From Rhyzopertha dominica (taxonomy: Eukaryota > Arthropoda > Insecta > Coleoptera > Bostrichidae): DNA of 64,000 bases. The notes beneath the pieces were generated by a model. It saw only the letters and a program-made list of their open reading frames with translations, ran no database searches and was not told the origin of the DNA. Made by a program: the position numbers and the translations under genes. The stretch is taken from NCBI GenBank assembly GCA_025024175.1, contig QCXZ01000003.1, positions 41,564,257 to 41,628,256 of the forward strand. The letters are read 5' to 3'. Shown here one piece after another: positions 35,025 to 46,419 of the stretch (positions within the stretch are counted from its first letter, which is position 1; each line of letters begins with the position of its first letter).

Positions 35025-35115
35025 CTGAAACTACTACTGAGGAAGACACCAACATGAGTGTCAAAACGTCAAGATCAAATAAGCAACGTGGAAACCAGCC
35101 CGGCAAACAACATGT
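35025..35115 (+). repeat. PLE-related terminal repeat, unit 1
   Basis: About 90 bp repeated at 35378-35468, 353 bp downstream in the same direction. PLEs often carry tandem terminal repeats with one hammerhead per repeat, and the spacing fits such an arrangement. Only about 90 bp of each 353-bp period is alike, so the intervening part is either diverged or unrelated. Confidence 0.5.
35037..35070 (+). ncRNA. Hammerhead-like motif, box 2 mutated (unit 1)
   Basis: CTGAGGA (35037-35043) is a perfect CUGANGA box 1. It is followed by a GACAC/GTGTC stem (35045-35049 with 35058-35062) and AAAACGTC (35063-35070), where box 2 has lost G12. The downstream unit has the opposite state: G12 kept, G8 lost. 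Stem I is not evident. Confidence 0.4.
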
Positions 35116-35377
35116 TATAACTTAAAGTTCCATGCCCTTTATTCAGGTGTTTTAAGACACTGAATGCGCACTTTAGCCATTATTGAGTCAACATAGAATT
35201 AATACAAAATATCTATTAAACGGAAACCAGATTAATTGCTAGAAATATATTGCGTTGAAAACAGGTTTGCTTAGTGAGTATACTTCGAAATTCCCTGATT
35301 TCCTGTTTTTGTTTTGTATTAAATACTACATTGCCCTTACTCATCGCAGTCAGTGCACAATTTTTAAGTTAACTGCT
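35116..35377. other. Spacer between PLE-related repeats and start of copy B
   Basis: Contains the start of copy B at 35298. No ORF or further motif. Confidence 0.4.
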
Positions 35378-35468
35378 CTGAAACTACTACTGAGAAAGAC
35401 ACCGTCATGAGTGTCGAAACGTCAAGGTCAAATAAGCAACGTGGAAACCAGCCCGGTAAACAATATGT
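35378..35468 (+). repeat. PLE-related terminal repeat, unit 2 (copy B)
   Basis: Duplicate of 80-170 in copy A and direct repeat of 35025-35115. In copy A the unit corresponding to 35025-35115 would lie before the window start. Confidence 0.5.
35390..35423 (+). ncRNA. Hammerhead-like motif, box 1 mutated (unit 2, copy B)
   Basis: CTGAGAA (35390-35396), stem GACAC/GTGTC (35398-35402 with 35411-35415), GAAAC and GTC (35416-35423). As in copy A (92-125), G8 is A. One loop base differs from copy A. Confidence 0.35.
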
Positions 35469-38400
35469 CATCGACAACAACCACGGAAGCCTTCAAACCA
35501 ACTTTAGGTTATCTTATCTTACCTCTTTTTCAAATGTTTTTGTAGTACCTGAGATATTGGAAAAAAAGGAATAATTATAGTGAATTTACACTTAGAAGTG
35601 GGTACCAATACAACTACAGGCTTAATGAGGTAAATAAATAATATCCACGGATATCGCAATAGTGACCAGAAACGCTTGATCCAATGAATCGTAAGTCTGT
35701 ATTTCGCAGCAAGATGTGGCATTTAGCAGTTCTTCAGAAACCGACCCACGTAAGCGTTTTCTATATCGTTCAAGAAGTTGGCTTATAGTCTGCCTAACTT
35801 GCGGTATATACGCTTGAGTTACGAAATACCTTGTGCTACTTCACCTGCGTTCCTACCTGCCGTAATTCCTGATAAATATTTCAGTAATTCCAAGTTTCTG
35901 CTTTGGATATGTGCCGCAGGGTAGAGGCAAACGTGGCGCTTTCACGCCCAATGAACACCGCACCCCACATCGTAGGGTCAAACCAGCCGCCACGGCGTCT
36001 CAACCATAACTTCTCGCCCCGAAAATCATTTACTTATTAATCGCAGTAACTTTCGTGGGGCAAGGAAGTTTAATTTAGTTAATCGTCTAAGGAGCGGGCC
36101 GTTGCCAAAAACGTCTCGCAATAATAATGATATTAAGTCGAGATTTACGCCGTTGCAAATTGAAATTTCTGAATGGTCCCCGTTTCCTTTCGGCCCGCGA
36201 GACTTGGCTGCCGCTGAAGGTTCGCAAACTGTAATTAATTCTCGGCATTCCGCGGAAAAAATCCAATTTGGCGGAAGTGTTTTTTACGGATCTACCCCTG
36301 AAGCTTTGCGAGCGAGAACATTAAGCTTAGGCTAACTATAATTGAGTGGCGGGTTGATGGAAGCGTAAGTCCGTTCGTTATAACTGCATTGTTTTACCTT
36401 AAGCAGGTTTTTTCACAAAATTACCCAGTACTTTTTCTGGAGATGTTAACTTCTTTAATAAATTAGTTCACATTAAGATAAAATCAGATCAGTCCGTTAT
36501 TAAGCTACCTCCCATTATACTCATGGAGTGAATCGTTCTTTCAAAGACGAATGCTTCAAAGGTTTGAAGAGTTCTCCCGTGTAACAAAATTTTTTAGTTA
36601 AAACTATTATACGCAAATAAACCCTTTATTGAGTCAGATATACCATATCCCTCCTCAATTTTACCCATGACTATAAGGAATGGAATAAGTTGGTAAATTT
36701 GAAAACAGACTCGGGCAACATACATATAGGTAGCCACACCTTTCCTGTAACTTTAAAGTTTTCAAATACGCAGAATATTCTTGACACAGGAAAAAATTAA
36801 ATTTCCTTGTTACTCATATATTTCGTTTGACAAATGGGTATAGGTTACATACTTTTTTCATTTTAATATTTTCATTTGTAATGAAATAACTCGATTTGGG
36901 CCCATACATTAGCAGATTTTTCACAGAAGTACATAATGTACCTGCCATCGAAACCCCTTTTCTTTACTCCGGTCGATGAAGGAAAATACAGCTGTAGAAT
37001 TAATAATGAAAATAATAGTGACTTATTGCCCATATCTACATACAGATTTCTGCATAATACGGTAAAGCTAAACGTACCTACATGTTTCATTGATAACATA
37101 CGACTAACAATAATTCGTACGTTCTGAAATATACTTTGATGACAATTCGAAATGTCAGAATTTAGGTATATAACACATCGCAGAAACTATGTTAAAATTA
37201 TAAGACAACGCCAAAACCAAAACAAATGTTATTATACAAACTTATACAGAGCTGCGAGTAATATCGATGTATCGAAAATAAACTGTGGGAGAATATAACT
37301 TTTTAAGGGTGATGAAACTTGTTAAATTGACTTACAGTCGATACAAATTACCCATTTAAGCGATTCGTCATGCGTTTAGAAACACATCGATTTATCGATT
37401 AAACTATAACGGAAAACCAGCTGAAAATCTGCTGAGGAGGATATCCTCCCGTTAAATCCAGCCAGGCGTTTCAAGAAGTCACTTATTCTACTGAAGATGG
37501 TGGCCTAGCTGCCGAAATACGTATTAAGTTTTCCAAATTATTGAGGTCTAGGGTTTCCCATTAGAGTTTAATTAGAATCAAAAACCACACTTATTTTATT
37601 TATTGGATATATCGATAAATATTAAAACAGCTATTTATCAGGATTGTAAATTTAAGTAACTTCCCCATTTGTCAGATTGTCAAAGCCAAAACTATTATTT
37701 CGTCCTAGAGGCTGGTCTAATTACATTATAAAAGCTTTTTTCTCATTCCTAGTTTGTAAGCGATATAGATTTATGTAATTGAAAATAAATTGAAACTCTG
37801 GTCTAGCAAACTTAAGACAAGGAGTCTTCGGTATTTTCAGAAAGATATTCCGACTCCGCCTACTAATTAATATATTTGGGGCTTTAGTTCAGTAAAACTG
37901 GCCGATTCAACGTATGTTGCTCAAATTGAACATACCAGGAACTCCGAGTAGTAAGTAAACACCTACGCTGTGAATCGGAATCCAGTTATGTAATTCCCAA
38001 ATGGGAGCATCCAATCGATCGGCATCGCCTTCTATTTACGTTTTACCCCCCTGTGTCATCTTAATTGCAGACAGGTTGTTTCTTGCTGGATTATCTACCT
38101 CTGCATTAATTGTACATATTCATNTCGAAGACTCGCACAATGGGAAGTCGCCTTGAATGGAAAACGTCATTAATTATTTTCTAATCCAGACAGTTCATTC
38201 CACTTGCTGCTGCGATCGACGGTCGTAATTTATTCAATGCAATTATTGCATGCCAAAAGTCTACTTGGCACGTAGCAACAATATAAACTGTGTATGTTCC
38301 AGGGAACCTGACGAAAATTAATTTGATTACCGACGCCGAAATGTTTTATGGATTTTCCCAGAAGTCAGGAAGTTATATATACCTAATAACTTCCCTAATT

Positions 38401-38889
38401 TTGACGGACACACTACGTGGCGACAGTCGCTCTTTGTTCTCGTCTAAGAATACGTCCTGGATGAGACTGTTATTATTCTATTCTTAGCGAATGGATATGC
38501 ATGAGCTATTTTAAACCTTATAGATATTGGTAGGATGTATTCAAGGGTAAATATGCACTACCCTACTACCACAACAGAATTTTCACATGTTAGTCACAGT
38601 ATACTACTCAGAAGCTATGGTTAATTTATTAATTTCTTGAAGTTCGTATATTAGCTGGCTGCTCTGAGATATTTTGTATACTGATTGTTCTGTTTACAAT
38701 TCCTCCAAATGAGTTTCTATTTTTGATAGAAAGGCCAATTTACATGAAAATAGCAAGTCGTTTGGTTAGCATATACAATAGCTGGCTATAGTTATACATA
38801 ATAGCAAAAAAAACACTTCAGCCGAAACATATATAGTAACTAAATAGAGATCAAAGATAATCGTCTGAGTGTATTTTAAACTTACATTA
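35469..38889. other. Non-coding stretch of copy B, no gene recognised
   Basis: Counterpart of 171-4334. At about 38560-38650 the sequence departs from copy A, which has about 750 bp more; a short stretch there resembles the reverse complement of copy A near 3388-3410, hinting at a small rearrangement. Confidence 0.5.
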
Positions 38890-39533
38890 CAGGCATATAA
38901 ATGTATTAAAAAAGTATAGCTAGCTTTGACCTGGATTTAAACCCGGGACCTTTTGATTACTAGTCGAAGGTGCAAATGCGCCAGATGGCGTTCAGCAGCG
39001 TTACATGTTAAACTTTGAAGTATATTGTCGGATTCCCTCGGTTTGATTACCGACAAAATAAAATCGGATGATTACGACTAAAAGATTCTGACAACAAGGC
39101 AGGTGTTGGAGAGACTCCGGACTCTTTTAAAAGAACAAGAACCGTTTACTGTTACGCGACACTTACTCGATCAACTAATGAAGAGCGCAGAAATCATATC
39201 CAGTCACCTTGATATCAAGTAAATTAGATTTATTGTCACGGAGTAGTACAAGTACTGTTAACTATGAACAACTGTACTGAACTGTCTTTAGGGTAGTAGC
39301 ACAACCCTCATATAGAGCGCTTGTCAGATCTAAAGATAAGGGGACCATTAGAAAGTAGCCTATAAGAAAAAATTTAATGTGGTTGTTTTCCAACAATATA
39401 AGCGACTTTGACCTTCATTTTGAATAGGGCTTAAATGGTACAGTGCGTAGCGCGTTTGTCTAGCAATTAAAAGGCCCCGGGTTCAAATCCTGGTCAATGT
39501 TGGCAATACTTTTTCAATGCATATATGTGCCTG
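38890..39533. mobile_element. Inverted-repeat element with tRNA-like arms (copy B)
   Basis: Counterpart of 4335-5023, with the same CAGGCAT/GCCTG ends, inverted arms and B-box-like blocks (plus-strand GGTTCAAATCC at about 39479-39489). Slightly shorter in the middle through small deletions. Confidence 0.6.
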
Positions 39534-41544
39534 TTAATTATTAAAAGTAACTAAATACTATAATAATGTTCCGCTGTGGTCGGTAGATAAAGAAGAAGGA
39601 ATACTCAATTATGTATGTATATATGGACATAAGTAATGCTAAATATCACAATCATAAATTTCTAGACTCGGTAACAACTTATCACCTTTAACGACGCGCC
39701 AAGGCGTGTATTTTTTCAAAAGTTCCCTAAAACTAACAATCTGCTGTTTCTTTTGGCCTCGTTCAACTGCTAGTGAAACGCAGTGTGCACGTACTTGCAT
39801 TAATATCTGTCCTGGATGAGTCGGACATCTCCGGTCGCAATTTATGATGAAAGCTAACAAGCGCGTGTTGCTGGCTCCTTTAGAGGTTTGTAATTTTTTT
39901 CCTCGCGCTCTTGATTAACGGTTTCCTGTCGCGTAGTACGTTAGTGTTATTTTAGCATAAAAGAAAATTCCTCGGCCCGAATCAGAATTGCAAATTGTAA
40001 TTTAAGTTGTTTTTCAGCGGTAGCACATACCGTCGCGTGTGTGTTCGCTGTCTTTTGGGGAAAAATTTTAAGTGGGGTTGCCACATTTTGCCTCTTTCCA
40101 TGGAATGACAGCAAACAATTTCTAAACAACCGACTTTATTGATTCGGTTGGAATAAATCCGTAGTAAATACAAAACGTAAAATCCGAAACTAATGCTAAT
40201 AATATTGGGCGATCCACGAGTATTAAATATAATCTTTCTAATTAATAGCATGCAAGTTACTGGTTTTTGTGAATTTTTTTCATTGGAAAATTAGGTTAAG
40301 TTTTTAAATTGAAAACGACCTTTGCGAAGGATTTTATAAGACATTATGTATTTGTATGTATGTTATTATTTGTGGATGAGTTTTTAACATTTGAATAATT
40401 GAACCAATTGACATATAGCATGTGCACCAAGCAATTTCATTATTATCCTCCTGCAAAATGTAAAAGTATATAATGTTGTTTTACTGCAAAAAGAAATACT
40501 ATTTTTTTAAATCAGTATACGCTAGGCAGAGGTTAACTAAGTTTGCAAAGCAAAAACTAATTCTTATTTCTCCGTAACGTTACTTTTTTTAAGTTAAATA
40601 TCTAGTCAATTACTATTGTATTCCCACTATCAAATAGTGGTCAAAGAAGATGCTTTTTCAATGATACTAAGGTAACGTTAAGTTTGACAACGTCTACTTG
40701 TATAATTTATCGTTCCGGATTCCTGCAATATCGATCGTGTACTTCTCTTCGTGCTGTGTGTTCTCGGAATTCTTCTGTTTTTAGTCCGTGTTTTAAATAT
40801 TTCGTTCATTTATGCCCATTTATTATATGCAGATGATTACGTGTTTGTACAGTCTTTTATAAATGGGAGACACGTGCTTGTTGGCATTTAACGTGGCGTG
40901 TAACAAGCTCAAAGAAAAATTATATTTGCGGCAGGTTTTAAAATAGCAGTTTTTAAATTGATTGGATTAAATAAGGAAAAATTACCCCATGGGAGTTCAC
41001 TGTCTTTCTACACAACACCTTCTATATCCGTCACTATTGTTAAACAGAAAAATTATTAATTGATGTGAGTTTTGTCTTTGATGCAGCTAGGAATTTATTA
41101 TACCTCTTCGCCGCAGCATAGGAAACACGTATGACACACCTTTGAGTTTGCGGAAGTAATTCGACAATATTCAACATGACTTGTATCTGAAAAGAGTAAC
41201 TGAAACAGCAAATGGCAAGGTTATAAAAAATTACTACCACTATGGCATGGCATGGGATATAGTGCTCATAAATGTTTTAGACTTATAATAGGATGAAGGA
41301 CTTACCGCCGCAATGATCGGAAGTGCTGTTGTAAGTCAAAAAGTTTTGACTCACCTTCGTTCACAAAGATTGAAATTACAAGAGCCACCTATTTCATTCA
41401 GTTAACTTAAGAAACGAAGCCGGCTGAACATGCGTAGCTCCGTGTATTTGCCATCTGAATATTACAGAATAAAAAATCTAACATTCATTTTCGAAGAAAA
41501 TCCCTTAATCTAATAAAGAACATTTTCAATTAGTCGAGTATAGG
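39534..41544. other. Non-coding stretch of copy B
   Basis: Counterpart of 5024-7038. Contains ORFs 39639-39860 and 39947-40251 (minus) without known domains. Confidence 0.5.
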
Positions 41545-42024
41545 AACATTCGTAACTGTAGAATTTGTGCTGCTGAGAACCCTTAGGTAATTCATGAAAA
41601 AAAAAGTATCCATAAAAAGCTACTGGTGTGTTTTGTACAGACGAAAATTTAACTACGTGCTGTTGCAGTCAATGGCGACCGTTATCGCAACATCCAGACA
41701 ATACCTGGTTTCAGCAAAATGGAGTAACCCGTCACACCATATAGGATACCATCCAGTTGTTGCGAGAGAAAATTCCGAACTGTGGCCAGGAACGTCCATC
41801 GCGATCATATGATCTTACGCCATGTGACTTTTAGCTGTGCAATTGTGTGAAGTCGAACGCATATTCCAACCATTCACTTGATGAACTTATGGATAGAATT
41901 CGACCCGTCACTGATGATATTAATCAAGGAATGTGCAACAATGTTATTGAAAATATCATCAAAAGAGCAAAAATATGTCACCAGAGTCGTGGCTGCCATC
42001 TGTACGATGTTTTATTTCATACTT
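41545..42024 (+). pseudogene. Mariner/IS630-type transposase relic (copy B)
   Basis: Counterpart of 7039-7523 with the same decayed motifs. The terminal part reads CNNVIENIIKRAKICHQSRG in one frame here, where copy A has lost one base, so copy B is slightly closer to the ancestor at this end. The QQDGA to QQNG change is shared and predates the duplication. Confidence 0.8.
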
Positions 42025-42579
42025 AAACGAAATATGTATTCTTTAAACTGCAATAAAAAAACATATTTTCTAAATGAAACTACCTTTTACCTCTTTTGAC
42101 AATTTTAGTAGTTCAGCAATCAATAATCCGAAAATCTTTTGGTGCATGCCTACTATAAATTTAAATTAACGTTAGCGTAAATAACTATATAATTTAATAC
42201 AAAATCACAGATTGGCATTGAGAGATGTAATAATACGAGTACTTTATTGATAGGAATAAAAATAAAAACTGAATAAAATTACCGCACAGTATACAATACA
42301 ATTTCTTTCACATCTTGCAGTTCAAAGTTACGTTGAAATATAACCTAACTACGACGGATTACCATCACCATATATATACATATTGTGTTACTGTAAAATA
42401 TTTTGCATATACTCGTACATATCAAGAATATATACTACATCTAAAACAAAGTACTATCATATTTGTGAATGATTTACTGACAAATCATTAAGCGATGCCG
42501 ATACTTACAGGTAACGATGTATACTTATATATTGGTAGATTTTAAAGGTTTTCATCGATCGAGTATGGTGTGAAACTTT

Positions 42580-43332
42580 TCCGGTTTGTATTCCGCTTGA
42601 TCCTCAGGAGGACCGTTCTTACGACGTTTCGGCAAGGTCGCACTTGCCATTTTCAAGTGATAATCTTTCACTTTGTTCTTCGCAACGTGACTGTGATTGT
42701 CGGGGTGTCCTACTCCGTGTTCTAGGCAGGCTGTCCTGTGCCTCCCCTGAGACACTAGGACGCTTTGCTGTGGACTGGGAACCGTTACATTCTGGGAACT
42801 TTGCGTGTTTAGCACTGCCTCGGCTCCCGTGCCAGGACCATTTGCTACACTGGGATTGTTGGTGCTTTTGATAATTGGTTTTATCACCGCGGTCCAGGTA
42901 TGTGGCAATCTTTGTCTGTCATCCCGTTTGTTTAAGCAGTTGGGTCGCTTCTTGATTTCTATAGCTTCCCTTTTTCTTATTATTCGGTTTTCGGAAATTG
43001 CTAGGGTTTGCGTCTTCACAAAGTTTAGGTATTTTGTAACCCGTAATTCTTCCGTGTACTGCTAGAGAGGAATTATTGTCATCTTTGACTAACGCATTAA
43101 CATGTTCGGCTCTTCTTACTTCAATCCTTCTGTTAGTCTGTTCTACGTACGATTGGGCGCATGTCCCGCATGGTATTTCATATACCCCTTGGGCTTCTAA
43201 CGGTATGCGTTCCTTAAGGTTACGTATTAGCGTATTTATCTTTTTGTATGGTCGAAAGACAACCTTGATCTTATGCCGTTTTAGTATCCTACCGATTTTG
43301 TCAGTTATTCCTCTGATAAGGTAAGAAGGCAA
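42580..43332 (-). pseudogene. PLE GIY-YIG endonuclease domain, frameshifted
   Basis: The minus strand first reads (43332 to about 42960) a linker, then GVYEIPCGTCAQSYVEQT with RRIEVRRAEH, then SSLAVHGRITGYKI. These are the GIY and YIG strands, the catalytic Arg and the downstream conserved His-region of the GIY-YIG nuclease that nicks the target in Penelope elements. The Gly of YIG is Glu (SYVEQT), in both copies. A frameshift near 42960-43010 moves to the frame of 42552-43019, which continues with REAIEIKKRPNCLNKRDD, the usual C-terminal tail. RT is missing. Confidence 0.85.
42623..42657 (-). ncRNA. Degenerate hammerhead-like motif of the PLE (copy B)
   Basis: Same as 8597-8631: TTGAAAA, hairpin GGCAAG/CTTGCC, GAAACGTC on the minus strand. 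Confidence 0.5.
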
Positions 43333-43404
43333 TTCCAGTTGGTGGTTCGTCTATATACAATGTATATGTATTACACTGAATACAACCCTGAAAAGTTTCA
43401 CACC

Positions 43405-45307
43405 ATATTTATATATCTCTAATCATAACCTATAACTTACGAAAGAAAGAACAGTTTACAGTTCCACTTCTTCACTGGATAGAGTAAAATGAAATCTACA
43501 CTGGCCAACACTATGTACATACAGCAAATGTGCCAGTAACTCTTGATTCGGAGATATGTTAATTTGATATGAATGTAATTCTGCATTTAATGAAGATGGG
43601 ATGAGAAGAAAATTTCCGACTTTAGGGAGGATCCAGCATTTTTTTTCCAGTTCAGTGTTTTCATCAAGGACATGTTTCATTCTGATAAACCACACTCTAA
43701 TGAATTCTCTTTAATTGCTTTGTTATCGAATGTTTATGATAAAATCTATTTTTTTTTAATAAGTGCGATTTAACATGCAGGTCGTCTTCTAGAAAGATGT
43801 TCTGCAAAGGCAATGTATTGCAGATCAGTAGAAAAGTCCTTCCTAATGACAATATCAGTTTCCAAAAAGCTACAAACCATTGTGTACAATTAAGAGCGTT
43901 AATCAATTATGTTAAAACTATTACAATAGTAAATCAGTAATTATCAGAGCCAAATACGAACGCAATTTTCTTTTCTGACCCATTTCTAATGAATTCCAAC
44001 ACATCTCCGGAAAAGATAACCCATTTATACCATCACATCAAAGCACAATACCTGCCACCGAAAAGCAACGGCGAACAAAGCAACTTGTAAGCCAACTCTG
44101 TCGTTTTATTTTGTACACTTCCGATATAAAATCTCCCGCTCGCTCCAGGAAGAAATATGACGCNAGCACAGCCCAACTTTTCTCCTGCGACCGAGNNCCG
44201 ATTTTGNGAGACATCAAACGCGACGTGACAAATACCCTCACCTTTGGACGCGGCCGCTGGAGACGTATAATTGGTCGCAAGGAGAAACTTTGGCTTCGCG
44301 CCTGTCAAACGCCAGAAGAAAAAACGCTCATTGTTGGCGTTACTCGAGATACACAGATAGCTCTGACACTGCTACGACTTATTACGGGTTGAATAACGAC
44401 CATCCGAGCGGATCGCGAGATTTACGCGCACGAATTTTTATTTTATCTACCAGGCTGTCCTGAAAAACGCGAATACAGCTCTGTAAGCAACTGCTATGTT
44501 GCCAGCTCATCACATCCACCCATACTGAAAAAGGTTACTGGAAGAAGCATTTTCTGATAAGAAATCTTATTTAGAGCGATGGGACAAAGAGAACAAAAAA
44601 GAGTGTGTTTTCCACTTCAGCTCTGTCTATTTGGCTTATGTAAATACAGACACAAGAAAAAATCAGAACAGGCGTTAGACTTAGTCACATGTTGACATTG
44701 TCAATTTCTGGAGATATGCCCAAAAAGCAACGGGATTTTACCTATTATAAATTATTTCCTGGCAACACCGTTTATGAATCTTCCGCAATGATCACTATCG
44801 CACGGCCGAAAAGTAGTTTATTTGAGATCGAGACGGCCTGTAACTAAGACGGTGCTCAATAGACGCTGGGCGTGACGAACCGTCACGGATTGCCTCGATT
44901 TATAAGTTTGATTGTCGGGTCACAGCTAGAGTCGTGCCACCCGATTTTATCATATATTTATATATCAAAATCTATCATCTTATATTAGAAGAGCGAAATA
45001 CACCAGCTAGTACTAAAACGAAAGAGCAGAAACCTCTTGTACCCTTCAATAAACTGTTGTATTAGTCTTTCCCATATCAAGAAGTATTAGCATAGTGTAG
45101 AGATGAGATTTTATGTTGCTCTATAGTTTGCACAATAGAAAAAGTATCAACTTGTGGCATTTAGGCCCACAATTGCGGTCTTTACTAAGTACATAGAAAG
45201 TAAAATTACAGGCTACCAATACAAAATAATACTTATGCATATACAATAAAAATAAAGGATTAATCCACCAAACAAAAACATATAAAAGTTATGTAGTTAC
45301 ACGCCAA
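43405..45307. other. Non-coding stretch of copy B
   Basis: Counterpart of 9850-11890; several N bases at 44164-44208. No gene recognised. Confidence 0.5.
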
Positions 45308-46419
45308 TCAATTTACAGAGTCACTGCGAATATGAAATGAGCTATATACAGAGCTAAAGGTGACACATAACTGATATAGGGTATAGGTAGTGTAAGAGGT
45401 CGGATGTTGACGGGCATTTAAACGAGGAATCGCAGAATTAATTATGCAAAGTAAGAAGCAACAGTCGATACAATTATTTAGTAAACCATACAAGAATTTT
45501 ACAATTAATATTTCAATCAAAACTTAAGCACATAAATTTTGAAAATCACCTTTGAACGCCCTGTACTAGTTTAATGTCATGTTATATAATAGATGCCAAG
45601 TAAGTACTGCATACTCCTACTGGGATCTTACTAAAGAGAAATACAGTGCATCCAAAGCGTTAACCTTACGAAAGTTCTTGCCGTTTCTGTAAAGAAAAAG
45701 CACACTCAAATCCCTAACAATAAACATCCTGCCAAAGCCTACACTGTCAGTATAATATGAGTACACAATCGGCAAACAGATAACACTACATTTAGAANGG
45801 TTTAAATAAAGTCTATTAATTGCGCACCACTCAGAGATCCTGTCACACACACCACACATCCTCTGCAGTAGCTATTTGGGAGAATATTTTGAGGTCGTCG
45901 ACGAATAGTAGCTCCTCGCAGCGAATTTTATCCACAATGTCGTTAATATAAATACAGTAGAAAAAAGCAACGGAACAAGATTAGATTAGATCTCTAAGGC
46001 ACACCAGATGTAGCAACATATGAATTGTAGCCGTAGTAGTAGCAGTAAACCGACGATCTTGCAAATGTGACTGAAACAAATCTATAAGCGATGAGAACAA
46101 AATGACCAGTTTGATCGAATGCTTTCTGGAAATATCTGTGTAACGTAGACCTGTCCTTTATCGTTCAAAACTTCATCCGCAAATTGACTAAGCCAGGTTA
46201 GTCAAAGTCGACCTTTTGCCCATAAAACCATGCTGACACATGAAACCTTGCTTTCAACGCTGCGATATAACTCTTGATAAAAANTTTTAAATATTTTTGA
46301 AAAATTAAAAAGGAAAACAGGCCTATGATTATAAATATTACTTATATGTGGTGTGGAAAGCACAGCCCTTTAAGAGAAGGTTAGGAATTCCATCCTCTCC
46401 AGAAGTTAATAAATTCATA
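45308..46419 (-). pseudogene. Jockey-like reverse transcriptase relic (copy B), FVDD box intact
   Basis: Counterpart of 11891-13025. The minus strand keeps CIYINDIVDKIRC followed by FVDDLKIFSQ, the RT catalytic box (FVDD at 45894-45905), then CDRISEWCAINRLYLN and SKCSVI (45617-45859) and, further on, FLYGLLNNCIDC and NSAIPRLNAR (45308-45520). Upstream are the AFDQ motif near 46115 and GEDGIPN near 46400. Many frameshifts remain, some in a patch of probable sequencing errors. Endonuclease, gag-like ORF and element ends were not recognised. Confidence 0.85.

Larger units (their letters stand above)
42567..43404 (-). mobile_element. Penelope-like element fragment, GIY-YIG end (copy B)
   Basis: 5'-truncated Penelope-like retroelement bounded by 28-bp inverted ends (42567-42594 and 43378-43404). 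It contains the endonuclease end of the protein and a hammerhead-like motif, but no RT. Copy A carries a palindromic insertion at the equivalent of about 43360 that is absent here. Confidence 0.85.
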
